A stretch of DNA of 64,000 bases from Neomoorella thermoacetica (GCF_001875325.1 NZ_MDDC01000008.1:62001-126000), one strand, 5' to 3'; positions 8,742 through 17,643 are shown, counted from the stretch's first letter. Translations and numbers: made by a program. The notes: generated from the letters alone by a model not told the origin.

Positions 8742-9689
8742 TCAATACTGTGAGCTTGTCTTTATAGCCAGATAAGCGGCGCCGATAATACCTGCATCAT
8801 TACCCAGGGCAGCCTGTAGGACCGGTACTTGCTTAAGCTGCCAGGTTCCCATGGCTGCGGCCAGGTGTTTGCGGATAGGATCTAAGAGTACCTCCCCGGC
8901 CTGGGCCGGTCCCCCCCCGATAATTATTGCTTCCGGCCCCACCAGGAGGACGGCATTGGCCAGGGCTGTTCCCAAATAGCAGGCGGCCTCGTCGATGACG
9001 CGGCCAGCCAGTTCGTCGCCCCCGGCGGCGGCTGCCAGGATCTCCTTCGCCCCAAGTTCGGGCCTATCCGATAAAATGGATGGGTAACCCGCTGCCAGGT
9101 ACTCCCGGAAAGACTTTACCATAGCTGTGGCCGAAGCCAGGGTCTCCAGGCAGCCATGGCCGCCACAGTGACACTGCCGGCCGTCACAGACCATTTTTAT
9201 ATGCCCCATCTCCGCTCCATAACCGAAAAGGCCGTGATGGACGCGACCGTCAATAATCAGTCCTGAGCCGATACCCGTGCCAATGGTTACCATGAGGATG
9301 GATGTATATCCCCGGCCGGCTCCCTGCCACATCTCCCCCAAGGCGGCAACGTGGGCGTCATTTTCAATAGCCACAGGTAGGTCCAGTAAAGCTGCCAGTT
9401 CATCCCGGAGGGAGAAATCGCGCCAGAAGAGATTGGGAGCCAGGTGGACCAACCCCCTGGCCACATCAACCGATCCGGGAATACCGATACCGATCCCTTC
9501 GAGTTCACCCAGAGCCAGACCCTGTTCACCGGCCAGGTCCCGGGCCAGGTTCTTGATGCGCTTTAAAACTGCGGTTGTACCTTCACCGGCCCCCGTAGGC
9601 ACCCGTCCTTTTTTCAGAATCTTTCCGTTTATATCCACCAGCCCGGCCTTAATTGATGTACCGCCGAGATCGATACCCAAAAGGCACAA
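8742..9689 (-). CDS. ROK-family sugar kinase (probable glucokinase)
   Basis: Phosphorylates a hexose, probably glucose, with ATP in the cytoplasm. The 315-residue protein has the phosphate-1 loop GIDLGGTSIKAG at its N-terminus, catalytic ENDAH, GTGIGSG, and the ROK zinc motif CHCGGHGCLE. I chose a TTG start at 9689 because GGAAGG lies just upstream and the family motif then begins within a few residues. An upstream start at 9749 would add 20 unrelated residues. ROK proteins can also be repressors, but no N-terminal helix-turn-helix is present here. It diverges from the radical SAM gene. Confidence 0.85.
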   Translation of the reverse strand: MCLLGIDLGGTSIKAGLVDINGKILKKGRVPTGAGEGTTAVLKRIKNLARDLAGEQGLALGELEGIGIGIPGSVDVARGLVHLAPNLFWRDFSLRDELAALLDLPVAIENDAHVAALGEMWQGAGRGYTSILMVTIGTGIGSGLIIDGRVHHGLFGYGAEMGHIKMVCDGRQCHCGGHGCLETLASATAMVKSFREYLAAGYPSILSDRPELGAKEILAAAAGGDELAGRVIDEAACYLGTALANAVLLVGPEAIIIGGGPAQAGEVLLDPIRKHLAAAMGTWQLKQVPVLQAALGNDAGIIGAAYLAIKTSSQY

Positions 9690-9807
9690 CTTTAACCATC
9701 CCTTCCGAAAAATGCAGGATTTTGGGTTCTTAACAAGAACAATATACATGATTTCTTACCGTCATGGCCATATTATTGCCAAAACCTTTTGCTGGAGGTA
9801 ATAAATT

Positions 9808-11142
9808 ATGAAAATCGCCTTGATTGCTCCGGCCTGGCACGACCCCCTCTGGGAAAGTGAAAAGGAAAAGTCTATCTTCCCGCCCCTAAATCTCATCACC
9901 CTGGCAGCCATGACGCCACCCCAGCATGAGGTGACTATCCTGGATGAGAGTTTAACCGATCTCGACTTCAATGAGAAGTACGACCTGGTCGGCATCTCGG
10001 CCATGACAGCCCTGGCACCTCGCGCCTACGAGATCGCCGATGCCTTCCGGGAAAGGGGTACCATGGTGGTCCTGGGTGGTATGCACCCCTCCGCCCTGCC
10101 GGAGGAAGCCATCGCCCACGCTGATGCCGTCGTGGTCGGCGAAGCCGAGGGTTCCTGGCAACGGCTCCTGACCGACCTGGAAAACGGCCAGTTGCAAGCC
10201 TTTTACCGCCAGGAAAAGCGCCCTTCCCTGGAACATATGGTTATCCCCCGCCGGGACCTCTTACAAAGGGGTCGCTACCTGGTTCCCGACACCGTCCAGA
10301 CTACCCGTGGCTGTCCCTTCGCCTGCTCCTTCTGCTCCGTCAGCCAGTTCTTCGGCCACAGCTACCGTTTTCGTCCGGTAGAAGAAGTCATCAGCGAAGT
10401 CCGGGACCTGGAGGGCGAGGTAATTGCCTTTATTGACGACAATATTGTCGGTAATCCCGCCTACGCCCGCCGCCTCTTCACCGAGCTGGCCCGCTTACCG
10501 CGCAAAGTAAAATGGTTTAGCCAGGGGTCCTTAAATATCGCCCGGGACGAGGAATTATTGCGGCTCGCCGCCGCGAGCGGCTGCATCGGTCTTTTTATCG
10601 GCTTTGAATCCCTTTCCCCTGCCAACCTCAAGGCCGTCGGCAAAAGGGTAAACCTGGTGGATGATTACCGGCAGGCCATTAAGAAGCTCCATGACCACGG
10701 CATTGCCATTGAAGGCGCCTTTGTCTTCGGCCTTGACGAGGATGACGAAAGCGTCTTTGAACGCACCGTCAAATTCGCCCAGGAAAATCGCCTGGAAGCC
10801 GCTCAATTCGGCATCCTGACCCCCTTCCCGGGAACCCCCTTAAGGGAGGCCCTGGAACGTGAAGGGCGCATCACCAATAATGACTGGAGCGAGTATACCA
10901 TCAGCAAGGTAGTCTTTGAACCGAAAAACATGAGCGCCCGGACCCTCCAGGAAGGCTTTAACTGGGCCTGGCAGGAATTCTACTCCCTGGGTTCCATCTC
11001 CCGTCGCCTGGGGTTGGCCAAGAAGCACGCCGCCATCCTCTGGGCCCTGAACCTGAACATCCGCAAGCGGTTCAACCATTTTATGGAAAGACTCCGGGCG
11101 GGGAACCTCGGCCTACCCCAGCCCTCCCTGGCCAGGCAATGA
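9808..11142 (+). CDS. B12-binding-domain radical SAM protein, function unknown
   Basis: A 444-residue enzyme with an N-terminal Rossmann-like cobalamin-binding fold (about 1-130) and a radical SAM domain with the cluster motif Cys169-X3-Cys173-X2-Cys176. The classical cobalamin DxHxxG signature is not visible. The C-terminal third has the FxxGLDEDD and TPFPGTP motifs typical of the BchE/HpnJ-like group. It starts at ATG 9808 behind GGAGG. It is a lone plus-strand gene, so its neighbours give no substrate. It may be a methyltransferase or ring-modifying enzyme. Confidence 0.8.
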   Translation: MKIALIAPAWHDPLWESEKEKSIFPPLNLITLAAMTPPQHEVTILDESLTDLDFNEKYDLVGISAMTALAPRAYEIADAFRERGTMVVLGGMHPSALPEEAIAHADAVVVGEAEGSWQRLLTDLENGQLQAFYRQEKRPSLEHMVIPRRDLLQRGRYLVPDTVQTTRGCPFACSFCSVSQFFGHSYRFRPVEEVISEVRDLEGEVIAFIDDNIVGNPAYARRLFTELARLPRKVKWFSQGSLNIARDEELLRLAAASGCIGLFIGFESLSPANLKAVGKRVNLVDDYRQAIKKLHDHGIAIEGAFVFGLDEDDESVFERTVKFAQENRLEAAQFGILTPFPGTPLREALEREGRITNNDWSEYTISKVVFEPKNMSARTLQEGFNWAWQEFYSLGSISRRLGLAKKHAAILWALNLNIRKRFNHFMERLRAGNLGLPQPSLARQ

Positions 11143-11244
11143 AAAACAAGGGATGGGCACCCTCTCTCCCGGATAGCAGGCTAAGGCCGTCTTGCCTGTC
11201 CGTATACTTTCCCAATCACGTCACGCCCCTGTCGGGCGCACAAA

Positions 11245-11274
11245 AACCCCCGGGCAAAATGCTACCCGGGGGTT
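11245..11274. terminator. Bidirectional terminator between convergent genes
   Basis: AACCCCCGGG and CCCGGGGGTT form a 10-bp stem with a 10-base loop. T-rich sequence follows on the plus side and five T follow on the minus side, which serves both the radical SAM gene and the TPR gene ending at 11291. Confidence 0.85.
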
Positions 11275-11290
11275 AGTTTCTCTTTTTCTG

Positions 11291-12046
11291 TTACTTCCCG
11301 CTCCCCTGCCCGCCATTTGCCTGGGGCTGATTAGCGGGCGGCTGGTTGGCAGCCGATTTATTGGCATCCTGTTTGGCCGTCTCGGCCTGCTTGATCATCT
11401 CCTGGACCTGGGTAGCCAGGTCTTTATCCGGGTTATGCTTTAAAATTTCCTGCCACTGGTCAATAGCTCCCTGGTAGTCGCCCTTCATGGAGGCCAGGTA
11501 CATGCCATAAGTCATACGAGCGTTATTATCGTTGGGGTCGGCCTTAATGGCCGCCTGGAAGTTATCCTCCGCCAGTTTGCTATCGCCAGCGTAGAGGGCG
11601 GCCCCCGCCAGCCGCAGGTTGATGCCCTTTTCAGCGGGGTTGAGCTTCAACACCTGCTGGTAGGTGGCTACCGCTGCTTTAAAGGTCCGGGTAGCTTTTT
11701 CCTGGTCGCCATTAACAAAAAGGTAAAGGGTACCCAGGTTATACTGGCTATCCCCCAGCTTTACAGCTGTAGCAATATCGCCGGGTTTAGCCTGCAAATC
11801 CTTTTGCAGGTTGGCGATATCAGTTTCCAGCTTGCTTATTTGTTCCTGGGCCGCCTTCTGCATGGCTTCTGCCTGCTGGTTGGCGTCCGGAGCTTGGGCC
11901 TGGCTCTCCGATGGAGCCACCGGGGCCTTGGGGGTTGAAAATATTGCATAGCTGCCCACTAAACCGATACTCAATACAACTACAAAAAGAATTCCCAGGA
12001 CCGGCCGCCTTTTACCGAGCCGGCGCAGGGAAGACATCATTCCCAT
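11291..12046 (-). CDS. Membrane-anchored TPR protein
   Basis: The product is about 251 residues. A basic N-terminus (SLRRLGKRRP) and one membrane segment (about 15-35) are followed by a short coiled coil and then TPR repeats (about 85-200). The tail is rich in Asn, Gln and Pro. The repeats should face the cell exterior or envelope and act as a scaffold. I placed the start at ATG 12046, downstream of AGAGGGG, rather than at 12103. No specific function can be assigned. The downstream terminator shows it is the end of its transcript. Confidence 0.75.
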   Translation of the reverse strand: MGMMSSLRRLGKRRPVLGILFVVVLSIGLVGSYAIFSTPKAPVAPSESQAQAPDANQQAEAMQKAAQEQISKLETDIANLQKDLQAKPGDIATAVKLGDSQYNLGTLYLFVNGDQEKATRTFKAAVATYQQVLKLNPAEKGINLRLAGAALYAGDSKLAEDNFQAAIKADPNDNNARMTYGMYLASMKGDYQGAIDQWQEILKHNPDKDLATQVQEMIKQAETAKQDANKSAANQPPANQPQANGGQGSGK

Positions 12047-12110
12047 TTCTCCACCCCTCTCTGCCCCATCATAACTTAAGGGAGAGCAGGTGTCAACGGA
12101 CAAAAAATAT

Positions 12111-12130
12111 AACCCCGTTTCGCCGGGGTT
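12111..12130 (-). terminator. Terminator after the FmdB-like gene
   Basis: AACCCC/GGGGTT stem with an 8-base loop, followed on the minus strand by TATATTTTTT. It separates the zinc-ribbon gene from the TPR gene. Confidence 0.75.
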
Positions 12131-12178
12131 CTAACTTTTTTCTATACCAGGGGCTCCCGGCCCCTTTTTTTAACCACC

Positions 12179-12376
12179 TCAACTGAAGCTGCTGCCTGCC
12201 GGGGCCGCGCAACCGCCACCGCCGCTGTTGCCACCCAGGATGGTAATCCCCGTAAATAGTTGCTGCAGTTTCTTGCTGCCACAGGCAGGGCAGGTAGCCT
12301 TGTCTTTATCCTTCCAGGACATTTTAACTGTAAAACGTTCGCCACACTCCTGGCAACGGAAATCATACGTCGGCAT
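12179..12376 (-). CDS. FmdB-type zinc-ribbon protein
   Basis: A 65-residue protein starting MPTYDFRC with paired CxxC motifs (CQECG and CPACG) about 20 residues apart, then a Gly-rich tail ending GGGGCAAPAG. This is the FmdB/CxxC_CxxC_SSSS family of putative regulatory zinc ribbons, named from the formamidase regulator. The role here is unknown. The start is ATG 12376 behind GGAGGTGAA. It follows the histidine kinase gene by 40 bases and may be read through from it. Confidence 0.85.
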   Translation of the reverse strand: MPTYDFRCQECGERFTVKMSWKDKDKATCPACGSKKLQQLFTGITILGGNSGGGGCAAPAGSSFS

Positions 12377-12416
12377 CACTTTCACCTCCATTGGTTTAAC
12401 CGTTATTATTTTAGTA

Positions 12417-14231
12417 TTATCCATTTTCGCTGTCAATATGCAACGGCAGATAAAAGCTAAAGGTGCTGCCCCGACCCGGTTCACTTACTACTTCGACCCG
12501 GCCGCCATGGGCTTCTACCAGGCCCTTAACGATGGCCAGGCCCAGGCCGCTGCCACTATCGCCCCGGGATCGTGATTTGTCCACCTTGTAAAATCGCTCC
12601 CAGATATAGGGCAGTTCCCCTGCCGGGATGCCCCTGCCGGTGTCGGCTACGCTTATCTTTAACTCCCTACCGGCCAGGCCGGCGCTGATGGTAATCCGAC
12701 CCCCGGGAGGTGTATGTCGCCGGGCGTTATCCAGGAGGTTGACCAGGACCTGCTCCAGACGCCCGGCATCAGCCCATACCGGCGGCAGGTGGGGCTCGAG
12801 GTCCACCTCCAGGGCTAAATCGTGTTCCGCCAGCAAGGGCTGGTACTTCCTGGCCACTCCAGTTACCAGTTCCCCGGGGTCTACCTCGGCCAGTTCCAGG
12901 GGCAGATGCCCGGCAGCCATCTTATTGAGGTCAAAAAGATCATCTACCAGGCGGCGCAGGCGGTTGGCCTCGGCCAGGATAATGCCGGTATACTCCTGGC
13001 GTTCCTTCTCATCCGTCGCCAGGCCGTCGGCCAGGGCTTCGCCGTAACCCTGGATAAAGCTCAGGGGCGTGCGCAATTCATGGGAGACGCTGGCCAGGAA
13101 CTCCCGGCGCATCTGCTCCATCTTTTTCTGGGTGGTTATATCCTGGAGTATGGCCACCGCTGCCTCCCCGCAGGGGTCCTCTTCCTGCAGGGGAGCGGCC
13201 CGGACTGCCAGCACCCGCTCCTGCCAGTTTATTTCGCCGGTAGTTCCCTCCCCGGCCACTGCCGCCCGTAAGGGGTCCAGGAGTTCGACCGGCAGTTCCG
13301 CCCCCGGCGGCAGGGGTAAATTCAGGAGCTTTTCCGCCCGGGGGTTGGCAAAGAGGACCCGGCCACTGGCTGTAAAGGCGAGGATCCCGTCAGTCATATC
13401 CCGGACCACCCGGTTCAGCTTTTCCTTCTCCCGGGAGAGGGCGGCCACCGTCCGGGACAATTCCCCGGCCAGAAAATTAAAGCTCCCGGCCAGCTGGCCC
13501 AGTTCGTCCGCTGAAGCTACCGGCACCCGGACGCTGAAGTCACCCCTGGCCATTTGCCGGGCCGCCAGGCTTAAGCTTTTCAGAGGCCTGGTCACCCTGC
13601 GGGCGGCAAAGAGGGCCAGGATGGTCGCCAGGAGTACGGCCACAAGGCCGGCATAAAGGATCAGTCGACTCATGGCGCCCATGGCGGCGCTTAACGAAGC
13701 CTCCGGGGCAAAAAGGATAACTGCCCCGTTAACTTCATTGCCGGCCTTGATAGGGACCGCCACCGTCAGCATATTGGTATTAAAGGCCTGCTGGTAACCC
13801 CGTTTCACGACGGTATTCCCGGCCAGGACCTGCTGGACCTCGGCACCTTCCAGGTGCATACCGGTTACTGGAAAGTTACCGTGCATCATGCGGCCGTAAC
13901 CGCGGCCCCGGCCCATCATCCCCATACCGGACCCGTCACCCGGACCGGCTTCGCTGCTGCAGGAAAGGACCAGGCCCTGGCGGTCGATGATCATCACTCC
14001 GGTACCGGCCATCCGGCCCAGGAGGTCGGCCTGGCCGGCCAAGTCACCGCCGCTACCGGTGGCCAGGCTCCGGGCCAGCAGTTCCCCTTTATCCAGCATG
14101 GTCTGGGCTTGCTGCCGGTAGTAGTAATTCCCCAGAAGGCCGTGCAGGGATATGCCAATGGCCAGGAGGCTGACGACAACCAGGGAAACCAGGAGCAACC
14201 AGAGCTTGGCGGTAATACTCCTGCTGATCAT
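12417..14231 (-). CDS. Sensor histidine kinase (HAMP-PAS-HisKA-HATPase)
   Basis: A 604-residue membrane sensor. The order is TM1 (about 8-32), an extracytoplasmic loop of about 150 residues, TM2 (about 185-207), HAMP, a PAS domain (about 265-375), HisKA with the phospho-acceptor His in SVSHELRTPLS (near 390), and a HATPase with N, G1 (DTGRGIP) and G2 (GSGLGL) boxes. The sensor loop holds a Met/Gly/His-rich stretch (about 103-125), which suggests metal binding. Its gene overlaps the response regulator by 4 bases, making a cognate pair of the PhoR/ResE/WalK type. Confidence 0.93.
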   Translation of the reverse strand: MISRSITAKLWLLLVSLVVVSLLAIGISLHGLLGNYYYRQQAQTMLDKGELLARSLATGSGGDLAGQADLLGRMAGTGVMIIDRQGLVLSCSSEAGPGDGSGMGMMGRGRGYGRMMHGNFPVTGMHLEGAEVQQVLAGNTVVKRGYQQAFNTNMLTVAVPIKAGNEVNGAVILFAPEASLSAAMGAMSRLILYAGLVAVLLATILALFAARRVTRPLKSLSLAARQMARGDFSVRVPVASADELGQLAGSFNFLAGELSRTVAALSREKEKLNRVVRDMTDGILAFTASGRVLFANPRAEKLLNLPLPPGAELPVELLDPLRAAVAGEGTTGEINWQERVLAVRAAPLQEEDPCGEAAVAILQDITTQKKMEQMRREFLASVSHELRTPLSFIQGYGEALADGLATDEKERQEYTGIILAEANRLRRLVDDLFDLNKMAAGHLPLELAEVDPGELVTGVARKYQPLLAEHDLALEVDLEPHLPPVWADAGRLEQVLVNLLDNARRHTPPGGRITISAGLAGRELKISVADTGRGIPAGELPYIWERFYKVDKSRSRGDSGSGLGLAIVKGLVEAHGGRVEVVSEPGRGSTFSFYLPLHIDSENG

Positions 14232-14911
14232 GACCCCACCTCAAACTTGTATCCTACGCCCCAGACGGTGGCGATCCAGGCGTGTTCCCGGCCCAGCTTT
14301 TCCCGCAGGTTTTTGATATGGGTATCTACCGTCCGCAGGTCACCGTAAAAATCGTAGCCCCAGACCTTTTCCAGAATCTTTTCCCGGCTCATGACCTGCC
14401 CGTGGTGGCGGGCCAGGAAAAGGAGGAGATCGAACTCCTTGGGCGTCAGGTTGCCTATGGTGCGGCCGTCGACCTTAACCTCCCGGGCGGGAATGTCGAT
14501 TACCAGGCCGGAAAACTGTAACCGTTCCCCCCGCGCCCGCTCGTTCCGGGCCCGCCGTAATAATGCCTTGACCCTGGCCACCAGTTCCCGGGGGCTGAAG
14601 GGCTTGGTAACGTAGTCGTCTGCCCCCAGCTCGAACCCCAGCAGGCGATCCATTTCCTCGCCCCTGGCGGTGAGCATAATGATAGGCAGGTCCATTTCAC
14701 GGCGCACTTCCCGGCAGACCGTCCAGCCGTCACCGTCGGGCATCATCAGGTCCAGGATGAGGAGATCGTATTTATCCTGATGCAACCTCTCCAGGGTCTG
14801 GCGACCCGTGGCGGCCTCGCCAACTATCATGCCTCCCTTTTCTAAATAAAGGCGTACTAGCTGGCGCAACCCGGCTTCGTCGTCGGCCACCAGCACCCGT
14901 ACCGGTTCCAC
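14228..14911 (-). CDS. OmpR/PhoB-family response regulator
   Basis: A 227-residue two-domain regulator. The receiver domain has phospho-acceptor Asp54 in LILDLMMPDGDG, acidic Asp10/Asp11 and the Lys in VTKPFSP. The C-terminal winged helix (about 130-225) has the TPKEFDLL and VDTHIKNLREKL motifs. It is first in the operon and overlaps the kinase gene, so it is the direct partner. Its target genes are unknown. The promoter at 14944-14972 lies in front of it. Confidence 0.95.
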   Translation of the reverse strand: MEPVRVLVADDEAGLRQLVRLYLEKGGMIVGEAATGRQTLERLHQDKYDLLILDLMMPDGDGWTVCREVRREMDLPIIMLTARGEEMDRLLGFELGADDYVTKPFSPRELVARVKALLRRARNERARGERLQFSGLVIDIPAREVKVDGRTIGNLTPKEFDLLLFLARHHGQVMSREKILEKVWGYDFYGDLRTVDTHIKNLREKLGREHAWIATVWGVGYKFEVGS

Positions 14912-14943
14912 TTCTGGATACCCCCTTGATGTATCTTATGGTA

Positions 14944-14972
14944 AAGATAAAACCTGCGCCGGTGGTTGTCAA
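14944..14972 (-). promoter_or_regulatory. Promoter for the two-component operon
   Basis: TTGACA (plus-strand 14967-14972) and TATCTT (14944-14949) with a 17-base spacer lie 33 bases upstream of the response-regulator start. Confidence 0.55.
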
Positions 14973-15004
14973 CGGCATGGCCCGGCCAGGAAGGTCCATC
15001 GCTC

Positions 15005-15173
15005 CTCCGAAAATAGACTTCTGCCCAAAGGGGTATTAGTAAAGGCATATCCCCTTGGCTACGGGCTGGAGTTACAGGCTCCGGCCTCCGGTGGTTCTTG
15101 ATTGGCGGGGATAAGTCCCGCCGCTGGAGGAGCTAGGCGCCGCGGACGTCAGCCCTTATGAGGGGCTCCTCCT
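15005..15173. repeat. Intergenic repeat-family copy
   Basis: The gap between the VWA gene end and the regulator promoter. Segments resemble 48820-48891 (GAAAA.AGACTTCT start), 25946 and 38234 (GGGCTGGAG..TACAGGCTCCGG core) and 8697 (ATGAGGGGCTCCTCCT end). The end also folds as GGAGGAGC/GCTCCTCC. It has no coding frame. Confidence 0.5.
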
Positions 15174-16509
15174 ATAGATACTCCCGCAGGATTATTTCCA
15201 GTTGACCCAGGGAGCGGCAGGGGAACATACGGCAGTAGGGCCTCAGGGCAGCTACCGATTGCCAGCGGCCCCATTCCTCCCGGCGCAGGGTATTCAGCCA
15301 GAGGATGTCCTTGACCCGCCGCCGCCAGGCCTTCAAAGCCGCGGCGGCCGCCGGCACCTGGAGGGTCTTGGTGTCGCTGATAATCACGATCACGGTGTTT
15401 TTCTGGAATAAGGCGGGATAATCCTTCAATATGCCGGCCAGGGCCAGGTCCAGGCGCGTCCCTGCCCCCCAGGTGGGGGTGGCGCTCATGAGGCTGTCCT
15501 GTAATTCCACCGGCCCCAACTTCTTGTCCAGGAGGGGCGTTACCCGTTGAAAGTCTTCGGCAAAAACAAAGGCCTCCACCCCGCCGACCACCTGGCCCAG
15601 GCCATAGATAAACTCCATGACAAAAGCGGCGTAACGGGCCATGGAGCCGGAGACGTCGGCCAGCAGGAGGAGGCGGGGTTTCTTAACCCGGCGGGCGCGG
15701 TAGATCAGGCGCAGGGGCAGGCCGCCGTACTGGAGGTTGCGGCGGATGCTGGGCCGCCAGCTAATGACCCGCTTTTTCCTGGTCGGGTGATAGCGCCGCG
15801 CTAAAACGCCGGCCAGGCGCCGGACCAGGCGGCGAATGACCCTGATCACCAGTTCCGGGTCAGCCCGGGCCAATTCTTTGAGGTCGGCCCACAGGAGGCC
15901 CGTGTCCTGGTCCGCTGCCGCTACAATCTGCGCCAGGGAGGCGTCCATTTCTGTGCCTTGCCATGGGTCCACCAGGGCCTGCTCCTCGGCGAGCTGGCGC
16001 CCCCAGTAGTTTAACTGGCCGCTGACCAGGCTCGCCATAAGAGGGCGGAAGCGTTCGTCATCGGGGGCGCCGGCTTCGCTGGCACGGACGAATTGCTGCA
16101 GGCGCTCCCGGATTTCCGGGGTCAGCTGCCGGTAAATCTCCCGGGCAGATGCCGGCAATTCCAGGGGCCGGCCCCGGAAGAGGAGTTCCTGTTCCGGTTC
16201 GGGAGTTTCTGGAGGGCTGTTACCAGCTGGTGATAGCTGCGGCCCGGACCCGGCTTCCTGTTCCCCGTCTGGGTGAAAAAAATGGGCCCAGGCCTGGTGA
16301 AAGAGGGCCACCCGGGCGCCATCCTTGACCAGGGCCGCCTGGAGGGCTGCCCGGACCATACCCTCCCGGTCCAGGGGTATCTCCTGCAGGGCCTCCAGGG
16401 CCGTCAGGGTTTCCGCCGTACTGATACGCAGGCCCAGGCGGCGTAATAGCTGGATAAAATAGACCAGGTTGGCTTCCAGGGTTACGCCCCGTTGATAACT
16501 TGCCGGCAC
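15172..16509 (-). CDS. VWA-domain protein, CoxE-like
   Basis: A 445-residue cytoplasmic protein with a C-terminal von Willebrand A domain. The metal-ion-dependent adhesion site is seen as DVSGS (near residue 282), with the supporting Thr in WGAGTRLD and Asp in IVIISDTKT. The N-terminal half is the alpha-helical part found in CoxE/DUF58-neighbour proteins. The start is GTG at 16509, inside the MoxR reading frame, so the two overlap by 28 bases. MoxR-VWA pairs act as chaperone-like complexes that mature or insert cofactors into metalloenzymes, but no client gene is adjacent here. Confidence 0.85.
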   Translation of the reverse strand: MPASYQRGVTLEANLVYFIQLLRRLGLRISTAETLTALEALQEIPLDREGMVRAALQAALVKDGARVALFHQAWAHFFHPDGEQEAGSGPQLSPAGNSPPETPEPEQELLFRGRPLELPASAREIYRQLTPEIRERLQQFVRASEAGAPDDERFRPLMASLVSGQLNYWGRQLAEEQALVDPWQGTEMDASLAQIVAAADQDTGLLWADLKELARADPELVIRVIRRLVRRLAGVLARRYHPTRKKRVISWRPSIRRNLQYGGLPLRLIYRARRVKKPRLLLLADVSGSMARYAAFVMEFIYGLGQVVGGVEAFVFAEDFQRVTPLLDKKLGPVELQDSLMSATPTWGAGTRLDLALAGILKDYPALFQKNTVIVIISDTKTLQVPAAAAALKAWRRRVKDILWLNTLRREEWGRWQSVAALRPYCRMFPCRSLGQLEIILREYL

Positions 16510-17384
16510 AGCTCTTCCACCCCCAGCTCCCGGTTGAAGGTCTCCACGTCCTCCTGGTCCTTGAAGAGGAGGTTCAGGGTGCGGCGTAGCAGGTTTGGTT
16601 CCAGGGCCCGGGCTTCCATAAGAACCAGGGCCCTGGCCCAGTCGATGGTCTCGGCAATGGCCGGCTTTTTACGCAGGTCCAGGTCGGCCCGGATACGATT
16701 GACGGCTGCCGCCACCTGCCGGGCCAGGACCTCCCCGGCTTCCGGTACTTTAGTGCGAATAATCCGGGTTTCCTTGTCCACGTCGGGATAGTCAATATAG
16801 AGAAAAAGGCAGCGTCGCTTCAAACCGTCGGAAAGCTCCCGGTCGCCGTTGCTGGTCAACACCACCACCGGCACCTGGCGGGCTTTAATCGTGCCCAGTT
16901 CCGGGATGGAGACCTGAAAATCGGAGAGGACTTCAAAGAGGAAGGCCTCAAACTCCTGGTCGCTTTTATCGATTTCATCGATAAGGAGGACCGGCCGCCG
17001 GGGGTGGCGCAGGGCCTTGAGAAGGGGCCGTTCCAGCAGGTATTCTTCGGAGAAGAGGTCCGGCTGTTCTTCCCCGCGGGCACAACCCTGGCGTGAAAGC
17101 TCGATCATCAATAGCTGTTTCTGGTAGTTCCATTCATACAGGGCCTTGTTTTCATCCAAACCTTCATAACACTGCAAGCGGATCAGTTCGGTGTCCAGAA
17201 CCCGGCTCAGGACCTTGGCCACCTCGGTCTTGCCCACCCCGGGCGCCCCGGTAATCAGCAGGGGCTTCTCCAGGCGCAGGGCAAGATAGACCGGGATCAG
17301 GATTTCTTCGCCACAGATATAGCCGTCCCGGGCAAAGGCAGCGGTCAGCCAGGACAGGGTTATTTCCTGGTGCAAAAAGATCAC
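16482..17384 (-). CDS. MoxR-family AAA+ ATPase
   Basis: A 300-residue AAA+ ATPase with Walker A GAPGVGKTEV (about 44-53), Walker B LLIDEID (near 132), sensor 1 VVVLTSNGDRELSDG and a C-terminal lid. It is typical of MoxR/CoxD proteins that partner VWA proteins. The GTG at 17384 is close behind GGAAGGGA. A TTG at 17375 has better spacing and may be the real start. It heads a two-gene operon with the VWA gene. Confidence 0.88.
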   Translation of the reverse strand: MIFLHQEITLSWLTAAFARDGYICGEEILIPVYLALRLEKPLLITGAPGVGKTEVAKVLSRVLDTELIRLQCYEGLDENKALYEWNYQKQLLMIELSRQGCARGEEQPDLFSEEYLLERPLLKALRHPRRPVLLIDEIDKSDQEFEAFLFEVLSDFQVSIPELGTIKARQVPVVVLTSNGDRELSDGLKRRCLFLYIDYPDVDKETRIIRTKVPEAGEVLARQVAAAVNRIRADLDLRKKPAIAETIDWARALVLMEARALEPNLLRRTLNLLFKDQEDVETFNRELGVEELCRQVINGA

Positions 17385-17416
17385 TCCCTTCCTTCACACA
17401 CTTCATAATAACATAG

Positions 17417-17480
17417 AAAACCCTGCGGTTTCTATGGCCTTATCATAAAGGGTTACCGCAAAGGGTTACCGCAGGGTTTT
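17417..17480 (-). terminator. Large hairpin containing a 13-bp tandem repeat
   Basis: AAAACCCTGCGGT (17417-17429) pairs with ACCGCAGGGTTTT (17468-17480). The loop arm carries AAGGGTTACCGCA twice in tandem (17448-17460, 17461-17473), so two alternative pairings exist. It lies between the small ORF at 17515 and moxR and is probably a terminator, since the minus strand reads GGGTTTTCTATG after the stem. Confidence 0.5.
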
Positions 17481-17514
17481 CAATTAGCTCTATCATAAAA
17501 ATATGTGTTGACCA

Positions 17515-17643
17515 TCACATGGTTTGCTGGTCTTTATCTTTTTCCCGGGGCTCTTCTACTTTAATTCCCAGCCACTGCAGGCGTTCGATCCAGTCCTGGC
17601 CTGTTTCCGGCCTGGCGGGAGAAATATTTCTGCTGTCAGGCAT
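17515..17643 (-). CDS. Small hypothetical protein, 42 residues
   Basis: ATG at 17643 to TGA at 17515 gives a short hydrophilic protein with a WIERLQWLGIKVEE core and a charged C-terminus. A strong ribosome site, GGAGGAGGG, sits 8 bases before the ATG. It has no cysteines or membrane segment. I do not recognise a family. The good ribosome site, isolated position and following hairpin support a real gene. Confidence 0.6.
   Translation of the reverse strand: MPDSRNISPARPETGQDWIERLQWLGIKVEEPREKDKDQQTM

Noticed and set aside
12147-12169. Plus-strand hairpin GGGGC/GCCCC with seven T
   Set aside because: It looks like a terminator, but no plus-strand gene leads into it, so it was not listed as a functional feature.
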